Assembly: GCA_003279005.1 (NCBI GenBank)
Contig: QCBY01000005.1
Location: 19,855 to 83,854 of the forward strand
Reading direction: 5' to 3'
Source: Prochlorococcus sp. AG-347-J22
Lineage (GTDB): Bacteria > Cyanobacteriota > Cyanobacteriia > PCC-6307 > Cyanobiaceae
DNA: 64,000 bases
The translations under genes were made by a program, and so were the position numbers. The notes below the pieces were generated by a model, which was not told the DNA's origin, did not search any database, and worked only from the letters and a program-made list of their open reading frames with translations. This document shows positions 1 to 8,342 of this stretch, piece after piece (position 1 is the first letter of the stretch; the number at the start of each line of letters is the position of its first letter).

Positions 1-34
1 AATAGTCTAGTTATTATTAAAAAATTTTTCATTA

Positions 35-328
35 ATGGCTAAAAATTGGAGTGATGAAGAACTTGAAGCTTCAGTTAGATCCTATTTGGAGATGAAGGAT
101 AAAGAATTAAAAGGAATTAAGTTTTCAAAAGTTGATTACTATAGAGATTTATCTAAAAAGTTTGAGAGATCTAAAAAATCCTTTGAATATAGAATGCAAA
201 ATATTTCTTTTGTTTTCTCTCAATTAGGAAGGGGATGGGTAACTGGATTGAAACCAGCAAAGAATGTAGGATCCCATGTGTTTGGAAAAATTGATGAAAT
301 TATAGATAGAATTGAAAGAGAAAAATAA
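35..328 (+). CDS. Orphan McrA-like N-terminal head domain protein (97 aa)
   Basis: This short protein matches the pattern of the N-terminal head domain of ScoMcrA-like and other HNH restriction endonucleases. Visible are a WSDEELEASVRSYLEM segment (residues 5-20), the hallmark EYRMQNIS (51-58) and GLKPAKNVG (71-79). In the larger family this domain is thought to help recognise DNA and is followed by an HNH nuclease. Here the reading frame stops right after the head, and I see no HNH motif in the following 270 bases in any frame. It may be a standalone DNA-binding protein or the remnant of a modification-dependent restriction enzyme. It lies about 1.4 kb upstream of a methyltransferase operon. 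The domain assignment is from motif memory. Confidence 0.7.
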   Translation: MAKNWSDEELEASVRSYLEMKDKELKGIKFSKVDYYRDLSKKFERSKKSFEYRMQNISFVFSQLGRGWVTGLKPAKNVGSHVFGKIDEIIDRIEREK

Positions 329-468
329 TCAATTTTGTTATTGTTGGATAAAATTTGTTTCTAACTCATATATATTTTCTCGATAATTAAAAATAAAATT
401 AATGAGTAGTGGAATAATACAAAATTACTTCTTGTAAGTTGATATTTTATTTGGCATTATTAGTAACC

Positions 469-538
469 GACTTCAAAATTGGCACATCTAACTTGGATGT
501 TTCCCTTAATGGCCAAATAGAACTGAAGGTATAAAGTC
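469..538 (+). other. Possible structured RNA element upstream of the SIMPL gene
   Basis: The 276-base gap between the head-domain gene and the SIMPL gene holds three nested helices: GACTT/AAGTC (469-473 with 534-538), TTGGC/GCCAA (479-483 with 512-516) and ACATC/GATGT (484-488 with 496-500). The last two are contiguous and could stack. Short stems like these occur by chance in AT-rich DNA. It could be a leader structure of the downstream gene, a small RNA, or nothing. I recognise no known RNA family. Confidence 0.2.
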
Positions 539-604
539 AGGGATTTTTAAATGTTTTACTTCGGTTCAGCTGTTAAAAAGCTCTTACACACATACTGAAA
601 AAAA

Positions 605-1387
605 ATGAACATTATTAAGAGACTCAGGTCGCTACCTAGCGATTCTTTGAGTGTTATACGCCGTACTCCTCCGCTAGTTTTCGCAATGGCTGTCTTATCT
701 CTTGGAGGTTTTATAGGGGCTTCCACGGTCCTTGTGAGGGGGTTCAGAATGGTTGAGAATTCCATCACTGTTACTGGTGCAAGTACCGAAAGTTTTGAGA
801 GTGATATTGCAAAATGGTCCGTTCAGGTGAGGGCTACAGCAAAGACTCAAATCGACTCATTCAAAAAGCATAAAGAGTCAATGAAAAAAACTATGAATTT
901 CCTTAAAGCCAATGGAATTGAGGATGGTATCAAACAGGAAGTTTATCTTGGACCTGCCAGCATAAAAGAATATGAGACAAAGCATCCCAAGACAAATGAA
1001 ATCATAAGAACTGAATGGATTACCTATCAGAGTATTGAAATCCAGAGCAATGATGTTCATCGAATTCAAAATACCCACAGCAGGATAACTGAACTTCTTG
1101 GTGATGGTGTTTTAGTGAGACCAAGTTCCCCAGAATTTACCTATTCAAAGCTTGCTGATAAAAGAGTAGATATGCTCGCCAAGGCTGCAAAAGATGCAAG
1201 AATCAGGGCTGAGGCTATTGCCTTTCAGGCAGGATCTGAGGTGGGTGGTTTGAAGAAAGTAAATACTGGTGTTTTTCAGATAACAGTTCCTAATTCCACG
1301 AGAGTAAGTAGCTGGGGATCATATGACACAACCACTATCAAAAAAGATATCACTGCCGTTATGGGAGTAACTTTTGCAGTTAAGTGA
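605..1387 (+). CDS. SIMPL-domain (DUF541) membrane-anchored protein
   Basis: The protein has one N-terminal hydrophobic segment (about residues 22-44) followed by a SIMPL/DUF541 domain, which begins with the typical SITVTGAS strand (53-60). Family members are periplasmic or membrane-anchored proteins of poorly defined function (BP26 of Brucella, bacterial homologues of the mammalian SIMPL adaptor). The length of 260 aa is normal for the family. Base composition is unlike the neighbours: hand counts of lines 661-720, 1021-1080 and 1201-1260 give 50, 37 and 50 percent G+C, against about 28 percent in the adjacent methyltransferase (2161-2220). Codons are correspondingly richer in G and C. This suggests acquisition from a higher-GC marine cyanobacterium or another bacterium. 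No operon partner is visible. Confidence 0.85.
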   Translation: MNIIKRLRSLPSDSLSVIRRTPPLVFAMAVLSLGGFIGASTVLVRGFRMVENSITVTGASTESFESDIAKWSVQVRATAKTQIDSFKKHKESMKKTMNFLKANGIEDGIKQEVYLGPASIKEYETKHPKTNEIIRTEWITYQSIEIQSNDVHRIQNTHSRITELLGDGVLVRPSSPEFTYSKLADKRVDMLAKAAKDARIRAEAIAFQAGSEVGGLKKVNTGVFQITVPNSTRVSSWGSYDTTTIKKDITAVMGVTFAVK

Positions 1388-1391
1388 TAAC

Positions 1392-1487
1392 TTAAGGAGT
1401 CTTCTTTTTGCCTCTAAAAATCATAATTAAAGGTAGACCAATAAGCATTAGACTTCCATCAATTAATAAAAAAGTATTCAGATTCAT
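1392..1487 (-). CDS. Small hydrophobic protein (31 aa), coupled to the upstream 63-aa gene
   Basis: An ATG at 1485-1487 overlaps the TGA of the upstream 63-aa gene as ATGA, the usual arrangement for translational coupling. The product starts MNLNTFLLIDGSLMLIG, forms one hydrophobic helix (about residues 5-24) and ends in a basic tail (RGKKKTP), as small single-pass membrane proteins do. I do not recognise a family; it is not one of the photosystem small subunits I can recall. The overlap and the clear helix-plus-basic-tail design are the arguments for it being a real gene. Confidence 0.5.
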   Translation of the reverse strand: MNLNTFLLIDGSLMLIGLPLIMIFRGKKKTP

Positions 1488-1675
1488 TTATCCATTCCTT
1501 CTGGGTTATCCCAATTTAGGGGTATCCCTTTTTTAACTGGTTCTTTTTTCATCTCAGCCATCTCTTTTCTGATTTTCTCGTAGTAGGCCAATTCTTCTAG
1601 ATCTTCAGAACCAAGACCATAGTTCATTGTCGCTGCAAGATAGATTTTCTGAATTCTGTGTGGTGATAGAGACAT
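1484..1675 (-). CDS. Hypothetical protein, 63 aa
   Basis: A small soluble, charged protein with an ATG start. Its sequence (SPHRIQKIYLAATMNYGLGS, then an acidic-basic helix around residues 23-45) has no motif I can assign. A small conserved hypothetical of marine picocyanobacteria is likely, but that is a guess. It precedes a 31-aa hydrophobic ORF with an ATGA overlap, so the two may act together. It separates the high-GC SIMPL gene from the defence operon. Confidence 0.6.
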   Translation of the reverse strand: MSLSPHRIQKIYLAATMNYGLGSEDLEELAYYEKIRKEMAEMKKEPVKKGIPLNWDNPEGMDK

Positions 1676-1747
1676 TTAAGAAATAATTAGCAAATCTTCT
1701 TGATTAATAAAATCTAAGACTTAAATTAATATTGATGATAATTGAAG

Positions 1748-3127
1748 ATGGAAAAATTTAAGTTTGTAGATTTATTTGCAGGTCTTGGCGGATTTCACTA
1801 TGCCTTAAAAGAATTAGGGGGAGAATGTGTTTTCGCAAGTGAAATAGATACAAAACTTCGAGAACTTTATATTCGTAACCATAAGCATAAGAAATCTCTA
1901 ATGTATGGTGATATATCTAAATCAGTTGATCAAGTTCCTCCTCATGATGTTTTAGTGGCTGGTTTCCCATGCCAACCTTTCTCTAAAAGCGGCAAACAAC
2001 TTGGTTTTGAAGATACTAGTAGAGGTAATTGCATCTTTTATGTAATTGATATCCTCGAAAGATTAAAGCCAAAATATTTTATTTTTGAAAATGTAAGTAA
2101 TTTTGCTAAACATAATGATGGCCGAACATGGGAAGAAATAAAAAATTTAATAAAAAAATTAGGATATTACGTAAGATCTTCTGCAGATTTCAATCAAAGA
2201 CTAGATAAATGCAATATAAATCTTTCTCCTCATCAATTTGGCTATCCTCAAAAAAGAGAGAGATTCTTTGCTGTCGGTTCTTTGGCTTATTTGCCAACAA
2301 ATCCTTTCCCAATTCCAAATGAGATAAAACCATCACTTAAAAAGATTCTTCTAAGTAAAAAAGATTTAAAAAAAAGAAAAGATTCATTGATTGATTTAGA
2401 TGATTGTCAAATAAATAAGCAAGCAGAAGAATCAATAAATTTATGGAATAAATTTATTGATTGCTTACCAAATAAACATAAAGATCTACCTTCGGCTTTC
2501 CCTTTATGGCTTGAAGAATATTATTCTGACTTTCCCTACGCAACTCAAACACCATATCAATTTCTTCTTGATAAGGGATTTAATGATGAAAAGATAAATG
2601 AGGAATTAGAAAAATTACCTCCTTATGCTAGAGAAAAAGCTTCACAATTTCCCCTTTGGAAAATTAAATTTATCGATGACAATAGGAAATGGTTTCGAGA
2701 TTTTAAAAATTCAATTGATAAATCAATTGTGGATCAAATAAGAAAAATGGACTATACATATAGAAAATTAGAATGGAATTTTAAGAATTCAAATTCAAGT
2801 GATATTTGGGATCATACAATTCAATTAAGACCGAGTGGTATAAGAGTTAGTAATCCTATTTATGTTCCAACTATTGTTTCTTTAAATTCATCTCAAAGAC
2901 CAATTTATGGCCCATTGAAAAGGCATTTGACTGCAAGAGAAATTGCTAGAGTTTTTGGTTTTCCCAGTTCTTTAAAACTTTTTGGCAATCATAATCTTGA
3001 TACAAAGGCTTTAGGTAACGCTGTACATAAGGATGTTGTAAAATTGATTGCAAAAAATCTTTTAAATTATGGTAACTTGAAAGTCATCAATGATGATTAC
3101 TCAAGAGAACAAAAAATCTCTGCATGA
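1748..3127 (+). CDS. dcm: DNA (cytosine-5) methyltransferase
   Basis: This is a C5 DNA methyltransferase with the motifs in canonical order: motif I DLFAGLGGF (residues 8-16, AdoMet binding), motif IV GFPCQPF with the catalytic cysteine at 75, motif VI ENV (114-116), motif VIII QKRERF (168-173), a target-recognition region of about 200 residues, then the C-terminal motifs ending KALGNAVHKDVV. At 459 aa it is full length. An upstream in-frame TTG at 1742 would add two residues; I prefer the ATG at 1748. It is the first gene of a four-gene operon: its TGA overlaps the next ATG (ATGA at 3124-3127). It probably marks host DNA so that the downstream ATPases and nuclease spare it. The target sequence cannot be read from the gene. 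Confidence 0.93.
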   Translation: MEKFKFVDLFAGLGGFHYALKELGGECVFASEIDTKLRELYIRNHKHKKSLMYGDISKSVDQVPPHDVLVAGFPCQPFSKSGKQLGFEDTSRGNCIFYVIDILERLKPKYFIFENVSNFAKHNDGRTWEEIKNLIKKLGYYVRSSADFNQRLDKCNINLSPHQFGYPQKRERFFAVGSLAYLPTNPFPIPNEIKPSLKKILLSKKDLKKRKDSLIDLDDCQINKQAEESINLWNKFIDCLPNKHKDLPSAFPLWLEEYYSDFPYATQTPYQFLLDKGFNDEKINEELEKLPPYAREKASQFPLWKIKFIDDNRKWFRDFKNSIDKSIVDQIRKMDYTYRKLEWNFKNSNSSDIWDHTIQLRPSGIRVSNPIYVPTIVSLNSSQRPIYGPLKRHLTAREIARVFGFPSSLKLFGNHNLDTKALGNAVHKDVVKLIAKNLLNYGNLKVINDDYSREQKISA

Positions 3128-4737
3128 CTAATTCCAAGCAAGTAAATATTACTCCCGGGATGGGGGTTTATGGATATTTTAAGCATATTAACTACAAGCC
3201 ATGGTTTGCAATAGCTGAATTTATAGATAACGCTATCCAGAGTTTTGATACAAAAAATGGTTTCTATATTACAAGAGAAAAATGTCTGATAAACATCATA
3301 TATGACCCAAATAATTTGTTCCTTTCAATTGAAGATAATGCATATGGAATTGCTGAGAGTGAGCATGAGAGGGCATTTACTGCAGGAGTCCCCCCTTCTG
3401 ATAGGTCTGGGTTGTCGGAATTTGGAATAGGTATGAAATCTGCGGGATTATGGTTCTCTCCAGATTGGAGCGTTATTACTCAACCAATTGACTCTTCAAA
3501 GCTATTTACATACAACTTAGTAGAAGAAGATTTAAAAAATAGTAATGACGGGAATTTATCACCTTTAGTTGAAGATAAGAAGGCAAAATCAGGTTATACA
3601 AAAATTGAACTAAGAAATCTGCATTCAAAGTTGCAAGGAAAAACTTTAAAAAAAATAAAAGATCACCTTGCATCAATTTATAGGTGCTTTATAAGAGCAA
3701 ATTTGCTTGAGATTAAATTTAATGGTGAATCTTTAGAATATGAAGATCCAAAAATTTTAAACCAACCTCCAGCTTGGGATAAGAACTCAAAAAATATTGA
3801 GTGGAAAAAATCTGTATCAGTTAAATTAAATAATGGTGCATTGATAACTGGTTTTGTAGCAATAAGAGAGAAAGCATCTACAAGCCAGGCTGGATTTAGT
3901 TTATTTAGAAGAAAAAGATTAATAGAAGGTTCAGATGATGAAAAAAAAAGACCTACTGAAATATTTGGTAAACCAAATACATATATTTATCAAAGACTTT
4001 TTGGAGAAATACATATGAATGGATTTGACGTATCGCATACAAAAGACAGTTTCAATTTTCTTGATTATGAAGAAGAAATATATGAAAAATTGAAAGATTT
4101 AATCAATGAAGAACCTTTAAAATTACTAAAGCAAGCAAGAGAATATAGAGTAAATCAAATTACCGAACAATCTGAAATTAATCTTGTTCAGTCAGTCCAT
4201 CAAACCACTCAATCTATAAGCAAAAATAGTGATGAAATAAAATCTCAAATAATAGATCCCTCCAAACAAAATAATTTTATAAAACAGTTTTCAGCAACAT
4301 TTAATAATAATCCACTTTCAGAAATAAAGCCGAGTCAGGTATCAAACTATAGTGAACAAAATAAAATTAAAAATATACTTCAAAAAGAAAAATTTTTAAA
4401 TTACAAAGTCGGTGGTATTTCATGGACAATCTCAGTAGAGATGCAAGACTTCAATAATTCTGATCAGTTCAATAACAATGAACTTTACTCATTTATTTAC
4501 GGTGATAAAGAGTCTGAAGATAAAGATAGCAAAGTTAAAAATATTAACGTTGTTATTAATACTGGCCATCCCTTAATTATTGATAATTGTAGTGGTTCGC
4601 TTGAAGCAATTAAACCAACTCAATCAATTATATTAGCTCTCGCTATCTCAGAAATAACTGTGAGTGCTCAAGGTCACAAATTTGTAGGTTTGATGAGACA
4701 ATCAATTAATGAAATAATTCTGAAAAGTTACACATAA
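3124..4737 (+). CDS. MORC/MutL-type GHKL ATPase of a restriction-modification-like system
   Basis: A GHKL (gyrase/Hsp90/MutL) ATPase of 537 aa. The N-box is EFIDNAIQS (32-40, with E32 and N36), the G1 box is DNAYGI (71-76) and the G2 lid is GLSEFGIGMKSAG (96-108). After the ATPase and its linked S5-like domain comes a low-complexity linker (about 360-420) and a C-terminal domain I cannot name. Prokaryotic MORC-like GHKL ATPases are known from comparative genomics to sit in restriction-modification operons with Z1 proteins and nucleases, where ATP-driven dimer clamping on DNA is the proposed role. It overlaps the methyltransferase by 4 bases and the Z1 gene by 1 base (TAATG). It is not DNA-repair MutL: the endonuclease domain is absent and the context is wrong. 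Confidence 0.88.
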   Translation: MTNSKQVNITPGMGVYGYFKHINYKPWFAIAEFIDNAIQSFDTKNGFYITREKCLINIIYDPNNLFLSIEDNAYGIAESEHERAFTAGVPPSDRSGLSEFGIGMKSAGLWFSPDWSVITQPIDSSKLFTYNLVEEDLKNSNDGNLSPLVEDKKAKSGYTKIELRNLHSKLQGKTLKKIKDHLASIYRCFIRANLLEIKFNGESLEYEDPKILNQPPAWDKNSKNIEWKKSVSVKLNNGALITGFVAIREKASTSQAGFSLFRRKRLIEGSDDEKKRPTEIFGKPNTYIYQRLFGEIHMNGFDVSHTKDSFNFLDYEEEIYEKLKDLINEEPLKLLKQAREYRVNQITEQSEINLVQSVHQTTQSISKNSDEIKSQIIDPSKQNNFIKQFSATFNNNPLSEIKPSQVSNYSEQNKIKNILQKEKFLNYKVGGISWTISVEMQDFNNSDQFNNNELYSFIYGDKESEDKDSKVKNINVVINTGHPLIIDNCSGSLEAIKPTQSIILALAISEITVSAQGHKFVGLMRQSINEIILKSYT

Positions 4738-7061
4738 TGAATGAAGTTACCCCTATTGATTCAACTAAATTCTGGTCCCCTTCTCAAGGAGATACATTTA
4801 AGCAATTTTATAATTACTGTGAGCAAGTTGAAGGCTTACAACAGAAAGATATCGATATCATAAAAGCTAATGCAAAAAAAATTTTAGAAAGATGTATTAA
4901 TCCAACTTCAAATGACAAAAGTGTTGCAAGAACAAATCTTCATATTGGAGATGTTCAAAGTGGTAAAACTTTGACAATGACAGCTGCTATAGCTCTAGCC
5001 CATGACAATGGATTCCTTGTGACAACTGTTTTATCTGGTACCAAAACAATACTCAAAGACCAAAATGAGTCGAGAATCGAATCGATTCTCCAGAAAATTG
5101 ATCAAGATAAAGATAAATTCTATTTTAATAAGGGTGATCAATCTCAATTGGAAACGCAAGTTGAGAAGTTAAAAAGAAAACCTAAGTCAGGGGTTCCAAA
5201 TAAGATGATTGTATCGATAATTCTCAAACAAAAAGATAACATAGAGGTATTGATAGAACAATTCGAAAAACTAAAAATTAATGAAAGAAGCTTTGGTTCA
5301 TTAATTCTTGATGATGAAGCAGATCAAGCAAGTCTTAATACAATGCTTAGAAGAGAAGGACAAAAGAGTCCAACTTACAGTTATATAAATTCTCTCATTA
5401 ATACCCATTCAATTAGTACTACATTTGTCCAAGTGACGGCTACTGCGAGCGCACTTTTTTGCATCCCTGCAGATGATCCCTTATCTCCTCTTTATGTGTC
5501 CTTATCTGAAAGATCTGAAAAATATATTGGTTTACATACTTACTTTGGGGATGAAGAAAAAATAAACTTTTTTGTTAAGGATATTTCTGAAGATGATATC
5601 CCAGAGGCAGGAGAAAATGATAGTAAACCGCCTGATGCACTGATAAACGCACTGAATTATTTTATTGTTGCAGTATGTATTGCAAAATTTTATAAGTTAA
5701 AAACACCCTACACCTTTTTGTGTCATCCTGATAGCTCAAAATTGGAACATAAAAGATATCGAGATTGGATCCAATATCATTTTGATGATTTAAACGATTT
5801 ACTTTATAAGGATGAAGCTCAATTAATTGCGACAATTGGTTTCAAAGAAATTATTGAAGAAATTTTAGATAGTACAGGATTTCCAAAACTTATTGAATGG
5901 AGTGATATTCAGAATCAATTAATAAAAGTAATTGATAATGCACCAATTATTTCAATAATAAATGATGATCACAAAGTCAGTGATCTTAAAACTTTCTGGT
6001 CTCAATCCAATGTTCATGTAATTGTTGGGGCTATGTCAATTGAAAGGGGATTTACCGTAGAAGGATTAATGGTTACATATTTATCTAGGAGTCCTGGAAG
6101 AAATGCTGATAATATTCAGCAAAGAGCTAGATTTTGTGGATATAAAGATCCAAAAGATCCAGAAAAAAGATTACTAAAATTAAGCAGGCTTTGGTTAGAT
6201 AGTGAGAATTTAGACTTTTTTAGGTCTTCAATAGTTACAGAAAACTCCATAAGGCATGGATTAGAACCTCATATCAATTATGAAAAACCATATTTTAAAG
6301 GTGGATTCGCGATGATTGTCAAAAAGCCATTTAGACCTACCAGAACCAATATTCATGATGTTTTAAATACAGATGGAATATTCGGATGGTTTTATCCAAG
6401 ATCTAGTCAATATTTGTCTGCAGATGAAAGAGAAAAAAATAAATATTTGTGTAATGAAATTATAAAAAAATTTAATTTTGAATCTCAAGCGCATAAACAA
6501 TGGAGATGTACATCCACCAATTCTCTGACAATTGGAGACTTAAAGGAACTTTTGAAAGAGTATGTTTTTCATGATGATGACAAAAATCATGCAAACATGT
6601 TGACGTCAGCTTTAAGAAATAATCTTACCCAATTTGAAGATGAACAAGAAATTCTTACTTGCTTAAGAGTACCTTTATTAAAGAACACCAAAACTCTAAA
6701 ACTCAATGGTTATATTGATGAACCATATAATGCTGGTATAAGATTTCCTAAAAATCCAAAAACAGGTGAAAGACTAAGAAGCTATTCTATGCCAAGAATC
6801 AATAACATGGATAGGGGCTATTATCCACCAATAAAAAAAGGACCCATGGAATGGATAGATGATAAAAAGATGGTAAATGAAAAAGGTATTACTTTACATT
6901 TAAATTTAGTAAGGTTTTCTTTAAAAAATTTAAGAGACTATGATCATAGTATTGAAGCCGATAGAAAACTTAATAGTTACTTTGAAAAATCTCATAGTCC
7001 AACATTCATAATTCATGTCAAATTTCCTGATTTAAAAAATTGGAGGTTCTTTAGCCAATAA
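4737..7061 (+). CDS. Z1-domain helicase-like ATPase
   Basis: A 774-aa P-loop protein with the pattern of the Z1 family: Walker A GDVQSGKT (71-78), Walker B LDDEAD (191-196), a VTATAS motif III-like segment, then a VGAMSIERGFTVEG segment and IQQRARFCGY (about 459-468), equivalent to helicase motifs V and VI. Z1 proteins are SF1/SF2-like ATPases found almost only with MORC/MutL-type GHKL proteins and nucleases in predicted restriction systems. It is likely the translocase or sensor of this operon. Both junctions are 1-base TAATG overlaps, so the operon is tightly coupled. No frameshift or missing catalytic motif is seen, so the gene looks intact. Confidence 0.9.
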   Translation: MNEVTPIDSTKFWSPSQGDTFKQFYNYCEQVEGLQQKDIDIIKANAKKILERCINPTSNDKSVARTNLHIGDVQSGKTLTMTAAIALAHDNGFLVTTVLSGTKTILKDQNESRIESILQKIDQDKDKFYFNKGDQSQLETQVEKLKRKPKSGVPNKMIVSIILKQKDNIEVLIEQFEKLKINERSFGSLILDDEADQASLNTMLRREGQKSPTYSYINSLINTHSISTTFVQVTATASALFCIPADDPLSPLYVSLSERSEKYIGLHTYFGDEEKINFFVKDISEDDIPEAGENDSKPPDALINALNYFIVAVCIAKFYKLKTPYTFLCHPDSSKLEHKRYRDWIQYHFDDLNDLLYKDEAQLIATIGFKEIIEEILDSTGFPKLIEWSDIQNQLIKVIDNAPIISIINDDHKVSDLKTFWSQSNVHVIVGAMSIERGFTVEGLMVTYLSRSPGRNADNIQQRARFCGYKDPKDPEKRLLKLSRLWLDSENLDFFRSSIVTENSIRHGLEPHINYEKPYFKGGFAMIVKKPFRPTRTNIHDVLNTDGIFGWFYPRSSQYLSADEREKNKYLCNEIIKKFNFESQAHKQWRCTSTNSLTIGDLKELLKEYVFHDDDKNHANMLTSALRNNLTQFEDEQEILTCLRVPLLKNTKTLKLNGYIDEPYNAGIRFPKNPKTGERLRSYSMPRINNMDRGYYPPIKKGPMEWIDDKKMVNEKGITLHLNLVRFSLKNLRDYDHSIEADRKLNSYFEKSHSPTFIIHVKFPDLKNWRFFSQ

Positions 7062-8008
7062 TGATTAATATTGAAGATTACAAGATTTTTTTCGAGAGGA
7101 CTCTTTCACACAACTTTGATAATGATAATTCTATTTTGTTGTTTGAGGATTTTAAATTAAATAATAGTTGCGTCTTTGGCTTTAATCGTTTTAAAAATTT
7201 AGTTATTATTCTGCCTCAAGAAATATATCAATCAAATGTAGGTATTGATAATGTTTGTATATTAAAAAGTCCAATGGAATATAACTCTGTACTTGATAAA
7301 TCCTTTAAAATTTTTGGCTGCCCACTAACTTATTATTCTGATGACCTTGATGAACAGTTTCAACTTTTAAACCATATAGATGATTTACTTTTATTAGAGG
7401 ATTATGGAAATCAAATAAATAATTTTTTAAATATTCTTGAGAATATAAGATTTAGAGCAAGTTCAAAATTTAATAGTTCTGGTTTTTTTGCTGAAGTTTG
7501 TACCGTCTTATTTCTGAAAAAGAAATTTCCTAAAATTGCTGATCATTGGATAGGTACTAGAAAAACTACTTTCGATATAAAATCTTCACCAGAAAATCCT
7601 TTCATAGAGATTAAATCGACTTTAAATATTGATGCAAGGGAACATAAATTAAGTATTAATCAAATTCAATTTTTTAAAGACAATAAAGATGCCGAATTAG
7701 CTTCTTTACTTGTTAGTAAAGATGATGTTAATGGCAAATCATGTAATGAAATCTGTAAATTGTTGTTATCAGAGCTTTCAGAACATGAAATTGGATATCA
7801 AAATTTATTCAGCATAATTTTGTATTATGCAAGAAATGCTGATTTTAATAATGATTTGTATGACTTTGAAAAGACAACTAAATCGATAAAATTTTTCAAA
7901 CCAGATTTTTCAGATTTGAAACTTGATCCACAACCTTTATGGCTTACTGGAGGCGTTTTAAATATAGATTTTGATCTAATTAAAAATTTAGATTCAATAA
8001 TTATTTAG
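7061..8008 (+). CDS. PD-(D/E)XK motif nuclease-like protein (DUF4420 type)
   Basis: The last gene of the defence operon, 315 aa. A PD-(D/E)XK core is visible: E145 in GFFAEVCTVLFL, D172 in TTFDIKSS, then E183 and K185 in FIEIKST. The spacing (D, 10 residues, E-x-K) and the preceding helix fit the restriction-endonuclease fold, and the layout resembles the DUF4420 'PD-(D/E)XK motif protein' family found with Z1 and GHKL genes. It is therefore the probable DNA-cleaving subunit. It starts on a TAATG overlap with the Z1 gene. About 70 bases downstream begins tRNA-Thr on the other strand. The family name is from memory; the nuclease motif is directly visible. Confidence 0.8.
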   Translation: MINIEDYKIFFERTLSHNFDNDNSILLFEDFKLNNSCVFGFNRFKNLVIILPQEIYQSNVGIDNVCILKSPMEYNSVLDKSFKIFGCPLTYYSDDLDEQFQLLNHIDDLLLLEDYGNQINNFLNILENIRFRASSKFNSSGFFAEVCTVLFLKKKFPKIADHWIGTRKTTFDIKSSPENPFIEIKSTLNIDAREHKLSINQIQFFKDNKDAELASLLVSKDDVNGKSCNEICKLLLSELSEHEIGYQNLFSIILYYARNADFNNDLYDFEKTTKSIKFFKPDFSDLKLDPQPLWLTGGVLNIDFDLIKNLDSIII

Positions 8009-8076
8009 ATAAATGCAGTTGTTGTTCAATATTACCTTTGCTCATATAAATTAACTAATAGCATTGTTTTTGGCCA

Positions 8077-8148
<72 letters not shown>

Positions 8149-8159
8149 TCAAATAAAAG

Positions 8160-8241
8160 TGGGCCGGGTTGGATTTGAACCAACGTAGGCAGAGCCAGCG
8201 GATTTACAGTCCGCCCCCTTTAACCACTCGGGCACCGACCC
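8160..8241 (-). tRNA. tRNA-Tyr (GTA)
   Basis: A complete 82-nt class II tRNA on the minus strand with a long variable arm. The acceptor stem GGGTCGG pairs with CCGGCCC, the anticodon stem-loop is GCGGACTGTAAATCCGC with anticodon GTA, and the T-arm contains GGTTCAAATCC. It lies 11 bases upstream of tRNA-Thr and is probably co-transcribed with it. CCA is not encoded. Confidence 0.95.
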
Positions 8242-8342
8242 CCACTATTTGAACTTATCAGTTAATGGTCACTTTGTGTGAAAATGTTTTGGTTTTTTTG
8301 TTTCTTTCTAGATAGCATTTAAATGAAAAGACTTAATTGCTG

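Noticed and set aside
1748..4737. Considered a BREX or DISARM system because of the methyltransferase plus ATPases
   Set aside because: No PglZ, BrxC, DrmA or DrmB genes are present; the GHKL and Z1 motifs match the MORC/Z1 group instead.
3124..4737. DNA mismatch repair protein MutL
   Set aside because: Only the GHKL core is shared. The operon context and C-terminal half do not match MutL.
1..8076. A tRNA-derived attachment repeat opposite the tRNA-Thr 3' end
   Set aside because: Scanning for the conserved 3' part of the tRNA gave no second copy in this interval.
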